A stretch of 33,874 nucleotides of DNA, taken from the IMG/VR virus record IMGVR_UViG_3300033141_006335, positions 1-33,874 of that record; one strand, 5' to 3'. Origin of the DNA: a virus. Positions 1 to 7,093 of this stretch are shown one piece after another (within the stretch, counting starts at the first letter, position 1; the number at the start of each line of letters is the position of its first letter). Below the pieces are notes generated by a model that was not told the origin of the DNA, searched no databases, and saw only the letters and a program-made list of their open reading frames with translations. The translations under genes were made by a program, and so were the position numbers.

Positions 1-3000
1 ATGGCCAAAGTATATTATAAGGATGTAGAAAATTTAGGATTAATACGTGTTGATAATCCAAGACGTAGATTTTTTAATATAAATAATAGAATTGATAAAT
101 TTTATCCACATTCTATAGAATTAAGTAAGTTAAAATTTAAAAAGATTAGTAATACAGAATATAAAACAATAACTGTTGAAGAAGTTTTATTAATAGAAGG
201 CATTGTTCCTCATGGTGCCCTGATAAAAGTTTATAAAGTTGAAAATAATGAAGATATTCCTTATTCAATTATATTTCCTTATAATAGTAGAGGAAATTTT
301 AAATTTAAATATATTTTAGGGTCAGAGCCCAAAACTATAAAATTAAAATTAACTTCATTATGGAATGAAAAATCTACTATTGATAATGAATATATATATT
401 ATGAATCTGACCCTGTGTATCTTAATATTATAAAAATAGAAAGATTAAATCCTCAACCTATTTATTATCAGGTATTTGAGATTTCTTATAGAGATTTTGT
501 TTTTACTGGAACATATAAAGCAAATGATAAATATTCTGGTGTTATAACAGATAATAATATACAAAATGATATTATTTATCGGGTAAATAATAAAAATACA
601 AAACATATTTGGGTAGTAAAAGCCACTAATTTAAATTTAGTTCTTAGTGACGATAACTTGATATCGGGTGTAACGGGTTATGATTATATTACTTTTGTAA
701 CATCAGATTTTATTATTGAAAAACAAGTTATTTCAGAGTTTACTGATAAAGTAAAATCTTTTTCTTATAGTTATTCGAATGAGTTTTTATCTGGTACAGG
801 TACTGTTGTAATAAAAGATGTATATGGAAAATTAAAAAGTGAATATCAAAAAGTAGGAAATGAATTTAGATTAGTACAATCTGATTTAGCACATACAAAA
901 ATAGTATTTCAAGGGAAAATAGATAAAATAAAATTTATAAGTGATTATGGTCTGGAAACTGAAATACAATTAATTAATGAAGGTATAAAAATTGTTGAAG
1001 AAAAAATAAATTTTTCTATAAATGGCCAATATAATGGAGATGTAATAAGAGAATTAGCTGTAAAGGCAGGATTTAAAAATAAAAATATTTATGTACCAAC
1101 AGGACATTTATATGTAGGAGCACGGTCTTTTTCTAATACGGCAATGTTGGATGTTATAAAAGAAATTTTATTTGTAGAAGGCTGGTCAATAGAAGTAGGT
1201 TATGAATTAGATGTGGATGTTAATTTTCCTGAAATATTTTTAAAGATTTATGAAGATGATAATTTTCCTGCTCCTGTTTTAACTTATAATCAAAGTCAAT
1301 TTAAAGTTTTGAAATATATTGAGTCAGCAGAGAATATAGTAAATAAGATTAGGGTGAAAGGAGTTCTACCAAAATTTACAGTAAGTGAAGATAGTTTAGA
1401 AAATTTAACATTATCTAAACAAGAGGGTGAAGGAGTAAAATTATGTACTAATGAAGAGTTTAATGTTGAAGCTAATAGATTTGGTTTAGATGCTCCTATT
1501 TATTTTTTAGTATATAGTGATAAATTAGATTGGAATAATTTAAAAGGTGAATATAAAATTCAATTTAAATATAAACGATTTGGTTCGTCATCTGTATGGA
1601 CCTTAGCAGAACGTACATTGCATTTATATCCCGATGAAAATTGTGGCGTTGCTATTTTAGAATTATATTTATATCATTTAACTTCTGATTCAGTCTTATA
1701 TTACATGATTTCTTTAGAGGATAATTATGGTAATACTTTTAAAGTTGATTGGACAGAAATATCATTATCAGCTGAATTATCAGTTTTATATCAAAGAGAA
1801 GTAATATCACGAAGAGGAATATCTTATTCTAATACAAAAAAATTAGCTTCCGTTGATTTGTCTTGGAATTTTAGTAGAATGGATTCTCCAAGAGTAGGTA
1901 ATAAAAATGTGTTATGGAGCAGTTATAGGATTACAGGAAATATTGTTGAGTCGGCAGAATGGTATGTAAAAATTCCCTTAAATGGAGATACGGGAAATTG
2001 TGAGTTATCATCACTGATTATAGATTTGGACCAGGCTACATCATATTCAAAGGATGCTGTTGTTTTAAAAAATTGTTCTATACAACAGGCCCCATCAACA
2101 ATTGTATCTTATAGTGATTGGATATATTTTTATGAATTACATTCACCTTCAGTCCCTGGAAAACGTGTTGATTCAGTGATTTTCAAGGTATATCTACCAT
2201 TTCCAATATCAATTGATTCTGATATTATTGTAAGATTTAATATTTGGGGTAAAGAAGTTTATGTGGCTGAAGAAGCAGAAGACCCTACCAAAACATTAGT
2301 AGAATATTCAAATGAAGATTCGATAAAAGAATATGGGTTAAAAGATGGTGGTATAATACTTAGTCCTTATATTACTACTAAATTACAGTCGGAAATAATA
2401 GCTAAACGGTATGTGGAAGGATTAAAAGAACCCATAATACAGCTTGAGTTTACTACTCCAATGTTAATTGATGCACATAAAAATATTTTATTTAGATTAA
2501 TTGATACATTATCTGGGTTTGACTCTGAGGTCTGGATAACTGAGTTTGAAAATAATTTAACTTTTTCAGAAGGTGAATTTAGATGTTCTACTGTGTTTAC
2601 AGGGGTAAAAGCACGAAGAATTATAGTACCTGATGAAGAATTTACAGGAAAAACAAAAGAAATTATTGTACGTCCAGAATTAAGTATTCAACCTTTAGAT
2701 ATTGCAGAGTATTTAAAAAATATATTCATACAAGATTTAGGAGTTATTTTCATTGGTACTATTGCTGCCAGAGTATATAGAGGATTATATAGAATTAAAA
2801 TAGAAGGAAGTGATGTGGAAATAAAAAATGTTTTTTCCTTGATTTCTGATACCCTTAATGCAAATGATAGAGTATTGATAGGTAAATTAGATTCGACTAA
2901 TTTTGTTATTCTGCAAAAAATAGAAACTACTCCACAAGAATTAAATATAGCTGAATTTAATGGATTTAGTCCTGAACTTATTTATATTATTAAAAATATT

Positions 3001-4104
3001 ATTCCTGATGAAGATAATATTTATAATTTATCTGATTATACATCTGAAAAACCACAAACAGAATTAATGATTGTAGATAGTAATCCAAAGGAAGGTTCTA
3101 ATGATATAAATATTTATGGTTCTATAAAGGTTATGTTTAATATGAAAGCATCTGTGATGAATCCAGATAATATATATATTAGACATGCACAATCAAAAGA
3201 AAAGTTATCAAATGTTGAATTAATAGAAGATGAATTATGGGCTGTTGAATATGAAGGATTAAGATTTGTAGGTAGTAAATATAATGTACGTATTTTAAAT
3301 CCTGAAAATATTATACCAGGTACACAAATTGAGCTTGTATTTTTAGAAAAATCTTTATATGGTATTTTTTTAGTTTATAAGACGTTGGCAAAAATAGAAT
3401 GTTTAGAAGAACTTTTAAATAAAGAATTAAAATTAACATTTAATGTTCCTGAATATGATGCTATGTCTGATTTTGGATATAAACAGGAATTTTGGGTAGA
3501 TGAAAATAATCCAACTACTTTAAGTGTGGATGGTAATACTTATGATTTTGAGGTATTAGAAGTTTCTGATGATGGTGTAATACTAAAGGTTATTGATAAT
3601 CAAACAGGAGAAGAAATGATACAAACATATGATACAACAATTAATAATACTGGTCAAATTGGAAATATGAAATTTACTATAGACCAGATTGATAATGGAA
3701 GTGTGTTAATAACAGGAGAAGCAGTTAGTGAGCGAGATGTTACTACTACCTCTTATTTGGCAGTAGGAGATTTTTATATCTATTATAATTATAAGATAGA
3801 AGTTATAGAAGTTGCATCGACCTACACAAAATTTAATATATATGATGCTACCACAGGTGAATTATTGCATACTACAAGTAATATTAGCGAAGGCGGGTAT
3901 GAAGTATTTCAAGATTTAAAGATTGTGGTAATGGATATTGAGAGTAATACAGTAAAGATACAATTAAGCTTATTTAGTGACATAAATGACCCAAAAGTTA
4001 GTGTTATTAGTGATGACTTGCTATTATTAGAATTTGGTGATAATATTATATTAGATACGGAGTCATCTGAAAATATAGATAATTATGAAATAAGTGAGAG
4101 CTAA
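1..4104 (+). CDS. Large phage tail/baseplate protein with hub-like and Ig-like domains
   Basis: This is probably a structural protein of the tail tip or baseplate, judged from its length (1367 aa), its beta-rich composition and the lysis genes that follow. Residues about 235-480 resemble the tail-hub fold of the phage late-control D/gp27 type: a beta-rich stretch, then a segment with TAMLDVIKEIL and GWSIEVGYEL. Residues about 1020-1105 look like a bacterial Ig-like (Big_5) domain (VDSNPKEGSNDINIYGSIKV, then FNMKASVMNPDNI). Residues 1174-1240 and 1253-1322 appear to be two copies of one beta module, each with a TGE turn. No membrane segment is visible. The ATG is the first base of the window, so no ribosome site can be seen and the true start could lie further upstream. 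The tail role is well supported; the exact component is inferred. Confidence 0.72.
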   Translation: MAKVYYKDVENLGLIRVDNPRRRFFNINNRIDKFYPHSIELSKLKFKKISNTEYKTITVEEVLLIEGIVPHGALIKVYKVENNEDIPYSIIFPYNSRGNFKFKYILGSEPKTIKLKLTSLWNEKSTIDNEYIYYESDPVYLNIIKIERLNPQPIYYQVFEISYRDFVFTGTYKANDKYSGVITDNNIQNDIIYRVNNKNTKHIWVVKATNLNLVLSDDNLISGVTGYDYITFVTSDFIIEKQVISEFTDKVKSFSYSYSNEFLSGTGTVVIKDVYGKLKSEYQKVGNEFRLVQSDLAHTKIVFQGKIDKIKFISDYGLETEIQLINEGIKIVEEKINFSINGQYNGDVIRELAVKAGFKNKNIYVPTGHLYVGARSFSNTAMLDVIKEILFVEGWSIEVGYELDVDVNFPEIFLKIYEDDNFPAPVLTYNQSQFKVLKYIESAENIVNKIRVKGVLPKFTVSEDSLENLTLSKQEGEGVKLCTNEEFNVEANRFGLDAPIYFLVYSDKLDWNNLKGEYKIQFKYKRFGSSSVWTLAERTLHLYPDENCGVAILELYLYHLTSDSVLYYMISLEDNYGNTFKVDWTEISLSAELSVLYQREVISRRGISYSNTKKLASVDLSWNFSRMDSPRVGNKNVLWSSYRITGNIVESAEWYVKIPLNGDTGNCELSSLIIDLDQATSYSKDAVVLKNCSIQQAPSTIVSYSDWIYFYELHSPSVPGKRVDSVIFKVYLPFPISIDSDIIVRFNIWGKEVYVAEEAEDPTKTLVEYSNEDSIKEYGLKDGGIILSPYITTKLQSEIIAKRYVEGLKEPIIQLEFTTPMLIDAHKNILFRLIDTLSGFDSEVWITEFENNLTFSEGEFRCSTVFTGVKARRIIVPDEEFTGKTKEIIVRPELSIQPLDIAEYLKNIFIQDLGVIFIGTIAARVYRGLYRIKIEGSDVEIKNVFSLISDTLNANDRVLIGKLDSTNFVILQKIETTPQELNIAEFNGFSPELIYIIKNIIPDEDNIYNLSDYTSEKPQTELMIVDSNPKEGSNDINIYGSIKVMFNMKASVMNPDNIYIRHAQSKEKLSNVELIEDELWAVEYEGLRFVGSKYNVRILNPENIIPGTQIELVFLEKSLYGIFLVYKTLAKIECLEELLNKELKLTFNVPEYDAMSDFGYKQEFWVDENNPTTLSVDGNTYDFEVLEVSDDGVILKVIDNQTGEEMIQTYDTTINNTGQIGNMKFTIDQIDNGSVLITGEAVSERDVTTTSYLAVGDFYIYYNYKIEVIEVASTYTKFNIYDATTGELLHTTSNISEGGYEVFQDLKIVVMDIESNTVKIQLSLFSDINDPKVSVISDDLLLLEFGDNIILDTESSENIDNYEISES

Positions 4105-4123
4105 AGAAAGGAGGATAAGTTTT

Positions 4124-4552
4124 ATGATACTTTTGTCGGAAGCGTTAGATAATGACTTATTTCGTTTAACTTTAAGTATTTTGGAATCTACAATGTTTGA
4201 TTTATATCTAATTAATTTTAAAAAAAATGAAGAAGATGTTAATCCTGATGATTTTTTTAGGTTAAGTCCAAGATTGCGAATTATATTATGTGATTTGGCT
4301 TTATATTGTTGGAAAAATTTTAGAAAGAAAATCGTTATTACGTCTATGTTTAGAGATTCAGGCATTCATTCAACAGGAAGAGCAGCAGATATTAGGTCAA
4401 GGATATTCAAAAATAGTCAATGCAGAAAAATTACAAATTATCTAAATAAAAAATATAAGTATGGTTTAGGATATGATGGCAAAGAACATGATACTTGTAT
4501 ATGGCATGATGTTGGAAAAGGAAAGCATTTTCATATACAGGTTAAAAAATAA
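4124..4552 (+). CDS. Peptidase M15-like cell-wall hydrolase (probable endolysin)
   Basis: A small (142 aa) protein with the zinc-site pattern of M15 (D-Ala-D-Ala carboxypeptidase/VanY/L-Ala-D-Glu peptidase) enzymes: H82 and D89 in HSTGRAAD, then H135 and H137 in KHFHIQV. These enzymes cut peptide stems of peptidoglycan, so this is probably the phage lysin or a tail-associated wall hydrolase. Its place just upstream of two holin-like membrane proteins favours the lysin role. No signal peptide is visible, as expected for a holin-dependent lysin. The start is placed at ATG 4124, because AAAGGAGG at 4107-4114 sits at correct spacing; an in-frame GTG at 4094 overlaps the tail gene and lacks such a site. 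The N-terminal 70 residues are helical and not recognised. Confidence 0.8.
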   Translation: MILLSEALDNDLFRLTLSILESTMFDLYLINFKKNEEDVNPDDFFRLSPRLRIILCDLALYCWKNFRKKIVITSMFRDSGIHSTGRAADIRSRIFKNSQCRKITNYLNKKYKYGLGYDGKEHDTCIWHDVGKGKHFHIQVKK

Positions 4553-4570
4553 AAGAAAAGGAGGTATAGA

Positions 4571-4870
4571 ATGACACCACCATCTGGTAGAGATAATGGA
4601 CTAACTGTTGGTATTATAGATAAAATACATGATGAAATAAAAGAACATAAACAAGAATGTACACAATATTTAGAAAATAAGTTTGTACCTAAAGAAGAAT
4701 TTTCTAAGTTTTTGCGTAAAGAATTTACTCCTGTTATAGTTACATTGGATAGAATAAAGATGTGGTTGAAAATTAATAGTGTTTTGATATTCTTATCCCC
4801 TTTAATGTATTATTTATATCCTAAAATAGAAAGTGTATTACGTTCTGCAATAAGTAGTATGATAAAATAA
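4571..4870 (+). CDS. Small coiled-coil membrane protein, possible holin accessory
   Basis: A 99-aa protein with a charged helical N-terminal half (IIDKIHDEIKEHK), then one hydrophobic segment near residues 69-85 (INSVLIFLSPLMYYLYP) and a short C-terminal helix. This layout of coiled coil plus one C-terminal membrane span resembles XhlA/BhlA-type lysis accessory proteins, but I see no specific motif. It has a strong ribosome site (AAAGGAGG, 4557-4564) and sits between the peptidase and the LLH-type holin, so a part in lysis is likely by context. A tail-associated membrane protein is the main alternative. Confidence 0.55.
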   Translation: MTPPSGRDNGLTVGIIDKIHDEIKEHKQECTQYLENKFVPKEEFSKFLRKEFTPVIVTLDRIKMWLKINSVLIFLSPLMYYLYPKIESVLRSAISSMIK

Positions 4871-4887
4871 AAAGGGAGGTAGGTATT

Positions 4888-5367
4888 ATGTTAAGGGTTG
4901 TATTAGCTGTATGGTTTATTTTAATGCCATTTATATGTTATGCGGCAGTAGATGTGACTGGTTCAAGTCTTGATTGGCGGGCTTGGGTTATCACAACAAT
5001 TTTTGGGTTTGTTAGTGTAATTATTTCTTTTTTAATTAAAGTTCTTGTTAGAAGAATAAATCAATGGTTAGAAAAGAAAGAAATGTTTGAGGATTTAAGA
5101 ATTACAGCAGAAAAAGAAAAATTATTAATTACAAAAATTGATTTAGTAATTGATGCAGTAGAAAAATGGGCTGAAAATCAGGTTAAATTTAAAAAATCCA
5201 AGCCCTCTTCGCCTGAAAAATTTGAAAAATTTATGAATATTGTTGCTACTGTGTTGGATAAAGCAGAATTAGATGAAATAGGAAAAGAGAAATTAGAAGC
5301 ATATTTAGAAGCAATACTTAATAAAAAAAAGCAATTTTCATCTGGGACATTGATGAACAAAAAATAA
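4888..5367 (+). CDS. LLH-type phage holin
   Basis: A 159-aa protein with a hydrophobic signal-like N-terminus (residues 1-19, ending in CYAA), a membrane segment at about 32-50 (VITTIFGFVSVIISFLIKVL), and a charged helical C-terminal half with AVEKWAENQ and a run of helices ending in ELDEIGKEKLEAYLEAIL. That C-terminal pattern matches the holin LLH (Phage_holin_6_1) family, mostly found in phages of Firmicutes. Holins form membrane lesions that release the lysin. The ribosome site is GGGAGGTAGG before ATG 4888. The frame closes 12 codons after an A8 run; a -1 shift there would add 73 residues (see the feature at 5325-5552). Confidence 0.72.
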   Translation: MLRVVLAVWFILMPFICYAAVDVTGSSLDWRAWVITTIFGFVSVIISFLIKVLVRRINQWLEKKEMFEDLRITAEKEKLLITKIDLVIDAVEKWAENQVKFKKSKPSSPEKFEKFMNIVATVLDKAELDEIGKEKLEAYLEAILNKKKQFSSGTLMNKK

Positions 5368-5552
5368 CTGAAGATTTAATTGATACTATAAATTCATCTG
5401 GGGTTTTGAAAACTCCAGATGATTTATATTTTTGGGAATATTTTACATATGTATTTAATAAGCTTTTTTTATATATAAATAATAAAAGTAAATTTTCTGA
5501 TAAAGAAATCTATAGATTTGCTGTATTATTTAAATGTTATTTTTTTGATTAA
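5325..5552 (+). other. Candidate -1 frameshift site and 73-codon extension of the holin
   Basis: At 5325-5331 the holin frame reads A AAA AAG, the classic bacterial -1 slippery heptamer, inside a run of eight A (5323-5330). Shifting there enters a frame open for 73 codons to TAA at 5550-5552. The product would continue KAIFIWDIDEQKITEDLIDT and end FKCYFFD, about 221 aa in all. The -1 frame has no ATG or credible ribosome site of its own, and its upstream stop is TAA at 5322-5324, so it can hardly be a separate gene. Six bases after the heptamer, TCATCTGG (5338-5345) is complementary to CCAGATGA (5415-5422), a possible stimulatory stem, although a local hairpin competes for the same partner. 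A one-base sequencing error or slippage in the A run is the alternative. Confidence 0.5.
5395..5421 (+). repeat. Strong hairpin downstream of the holin stop
   Basis: CATCTGG at 5395-5401 pairs with CCAGATG at 5415-5421, and the stem extends through a G-T wobble and GTTT/AAAC to a three-base loop, about 12 pairs. It is not followed by a clean T run, so it is not a convincing terminator. The left arm is part of TTCATCTGGG, which also occurs at 5337-5346 just after the slippery site, so two alternative pairings exist. Confidence 0.6.
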
Positions 5553-5616
5553 ATTCATATTTTTTATTGCAATTTTTTAAATTTTTTGAAATAATAGAAT
5601 AAAGGAGGTGTTTTTA

Positions 5617-6006
5617 ATGAAAAGTAAAATTTTTATTTTTTTATTAATATGTTTTCTTTTTTTAAATAATTATGGAGTATGTAAGCAAAAATTAACAATT
5701 AGGAAAAAATTTGTAAAAAAGCATTTTGTGCCATCTAAGAATATTAGAAGATTAATTAAATTTCCTGATGTTTCTACAGGTATATTTTTTGATTTTAAAT
5801 TATCAAAGATACGAACTTCTATTAATTTTGAAATGTATGATAGGAAAGTAAAAATTGATTTAGTATTAGGAGATGATTTTATAGCTGTAGCTGTAGGAAA
5901 AAAATTAATTAGGATTTTTGAGATTGGTATAAATATATTTATGGGATATGATTTATATTATGATAAGCGATGTTATGGTATTGGAGTAACAATTATAAAC
6001 TTTTAA
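5617..6006 (+). CDS. Small secreted protein of unknown function
   Basis: Not recognised. This 129-aa protein starts with a typical export signal: MKSK, then a hydrophobic stretch (IFIFLLICFLFL, residues 5-16) and a polar stretch around residue 20. The residues before Cys22 (YGV) do not fit a lipobox, so a lipoprotein is unlikely. The mature part is basic and appears rich in beta strands (GIFFDFKLSK, then GINIFMGYDLYYD), ending in IINF. ATG 5617 is chosen because AAAGGAGG lies at 5601-5608; a GTG at 5608 overlaps that site. Next to the lysis genes it could be a spanin-like or envelope-interacting protein, but nothing in the sequence shows this. Confidence 0.6.
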   Translation: MKSKIFIFLLICFLFLNNYGVCKQKLTIRKKFVKKHFVPSKNIRRLIKFPDVSTGIFFDFKLSKIRTSINFEMYDRKVKIDLVLGDDFIAVAVGKKLIRIFEIGINIFMGYDLYYDKRCYGIGVTIINF

Positions 6007-6035
6007 ATGAAAAATAATGATTTAAAATAAAAATC

Positions 6036-6064
6036 TTGACTTGTTTTTAAAAATATAATATAAT
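6036..6064 (+). promoter_or_regulatory. Promoter P1, sigma-70/sigma-A consensus
   Basis: TTGACT at 6036-6041 and TATAAT at 6059-6064 are separated by 17 bases, a near-perfect housekeeping promoter; an overlapping TATAAT at 6054-6059 is too close to the -35 box. Transcription would begin near 6071, about 26 bases before ATG 6097. It probably drives the small membrane genes and the replication block downstream, as no other consensus promoter was seen before 26270. Confidence 0.85.
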
Positions 6065-6096
6065 TAAAATGGATAAAAGATAGAAGGAGGGATTAA

Positions 6097-6240
6097 ATGA
6101 GTAAAAATATAATATTTATAATAGGTACTTTGACGATATTTATTGGGTTACAGTTTTGGTATTCCAGTTTTTTGATTTTTGGTATTATTTTTATGTATGT
6201 TGGGTATCTTCTTTTAGAGATTTGGGTGGAATATCCATAA
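6097..6240 (+). CDS. 47-aa double-span membrane microprotein
   Basis: A very short gene directly behind promoter P1 with a strong ribosome site (GAAGGAGGG, 6083-6091) and ATG 6097. The product is almost wholly hydrophobic, with two spans at about residues 5-20 and 22-41 (IIFIIGTLTIFIGL, then FLIFGIIFMYVGYLLL), and ends WVEYP. It is followed at once by the ribosome site of the next gene. Function unknown. As a first-transcribed inner-membrane protein it could act in superinfection exclusion or host modification, which is inference only. Confidence 0.7.
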   Translation: MSKNIIFIIGTLTIFIGLQFWYSSFLIFGIIFMYVGYLLLEIWVEYP

Positions 6241-6253
6241 AAAGGAGGTGGAA

Positions 6254-6643
6254 ATGATGAAGAAAATAAAATCAGAAGAAGAAAAATTTGTAGAGCAAAT
6301 AATAGAAAATATTGAAACACGAAGAGATTTAAAAGAAACAATTATATTTTTATCTTTATGGTTTATTCCAGTATTGGTTTTTCCTAATATAATTACTATA
6401 ACAATATTTGTTATTGTATGTTTATGTGAGCTTGCAGAACATAATAAATATGATATATGCATAAGAAAAGTAATAAAATATGCAAGAGATAATGATAATA
6501 AGTTTACTTTGTCTGAATTAATTGCATCGTGTAATTTTGATGTAAAAGTAGCAGAAGCTACTGTTGATATTATGCTAAAAAAAGGTTTAATTGAATTAGA
6601 TTCAGATAATTTAGAAGTTGAAACATATAAACTTGCAAAATAA
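6254..6643 (+). CDS. Membrane-anchored winged-helix protein, unknown
   Basis: This 129-aa protein has a charged N-terminus, a hydrophobic segment at about residues 31-55 (IIFLSLWFIPVLVFP, then ITITIFVIVCLC), and a soluble C-terminal region that looks like a winged-helix domain (FTLSELIASCNFDVKVAEAT, then VDIMLKKGLIELD). AAAGGAGGTG at 6241-6250 supports ATG 6254 (ATG 6257 is also possible); the GTG at 6248 overlaps the ribosome site. It may be a membrane-bound regulator, but no family was recognised. Confidence 0.6.
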   Translation: MMKKIKSEEEKFVEQIIENIETRRDLKETIIFLSLWFIPVLVFPNIITITIFVIVCLCELAEHNKYDICIRKVIKYARDNDNKFTLSELIASCNFDVKVAEATVDIMLKKGLIELDSDNLEVETYKLAK

Positions 6644-6656
6644 AGGAGGGATATGT

Positions 6657-7091
6657 ATGAAAAATAGAACTGGATTAATAAGGGGAGCTAAATATAAAAA
6701 GGTATGTCCTATATGTAATAAAGAATTTTTAACTAATAGAGAACTACAAAAGTGTTGTGGTAAAGAAAAATGTAAAGTATTATTTAAGAAGATTCGGCAA
6801 GCCGAATCACAGAAAAAATATTATGAAAAACATAGAGAAAGAATAAGAAGAGTGCAGTATAAGTGGCAAAAAGAACATGAAGAATATTTTAGAGAGTATT
6901 ATCATAAAATAGCAAAACCACGAAAGGAAGCCATGAAAAAGCAGGAAGAAGATGAAAAAGAAAATAAAAATAAATTAGAAAATATTACTAAACAAAAGGA
7001 AAAAATTAAAAAAGAAAAAAAGAAAAATATAAAACAGAAAGGAAAAAAGAATACAAAAAAGAATAAGAAAAAGAAGAAAGAGAAGAAATAA
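6657..7091 (+). CDS. Zinc-finger protein with a long Lys-rich tail
   Basis: A 144-aa basic protein. Residues about 17-40 hold a Cys cluster (CPICNKEF, then KCCGKEKC) that should bind one zinc. A charged helical middle follows (ESQKKYYEKHRERIRRVQYK), then a C-terminal tail of almost pure Lys with Glu and Asn. The whole protein looks built to bind nucleic acid. The start is ATG 6657, preceded by AAAGGAGGG; an upstream in-frame ATG at 6618 lies inside the previous gene. An 18-bp palindrome lies in this gene at 6791-6808. Similar zinc-plus-Lys designs recur at 11924 and 26330. Confidence 0.65.
   Translation: MKNRTGLIRGAKYKKVCPICNKEFLTNRELQKCCGKEKCKVLFKKIRQAESQKKYYEKHRERIRRVQYKWQKEHEEYFREYYHKIAKPRKEAMKKQEEDEKENKNKLENITKQKEKIKKEKKKNIKQKGKKNTKKNKKKKKEKK
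6791..6808. repeat. 18-bp perfect GC-rich palindrome
   Basis: GATTCGGC, AA, GCCGAATC: an exact palindrome inside the zinc-finger gene, coding for part of KIRQAESQKK. It is far richer in G and C than the sequence around it. It could be a binding site for a dimeric protein or form a short hairpin with a CAAG loop. Confidence 0.75.
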
Positions 7092-7093
7092 AA

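Noticed and set aside
5395-5421. Rho-independent terminator after the holin
   Set aside because: The stem is strong but is followed by mixed sequence, not by a T run directly after the stem.
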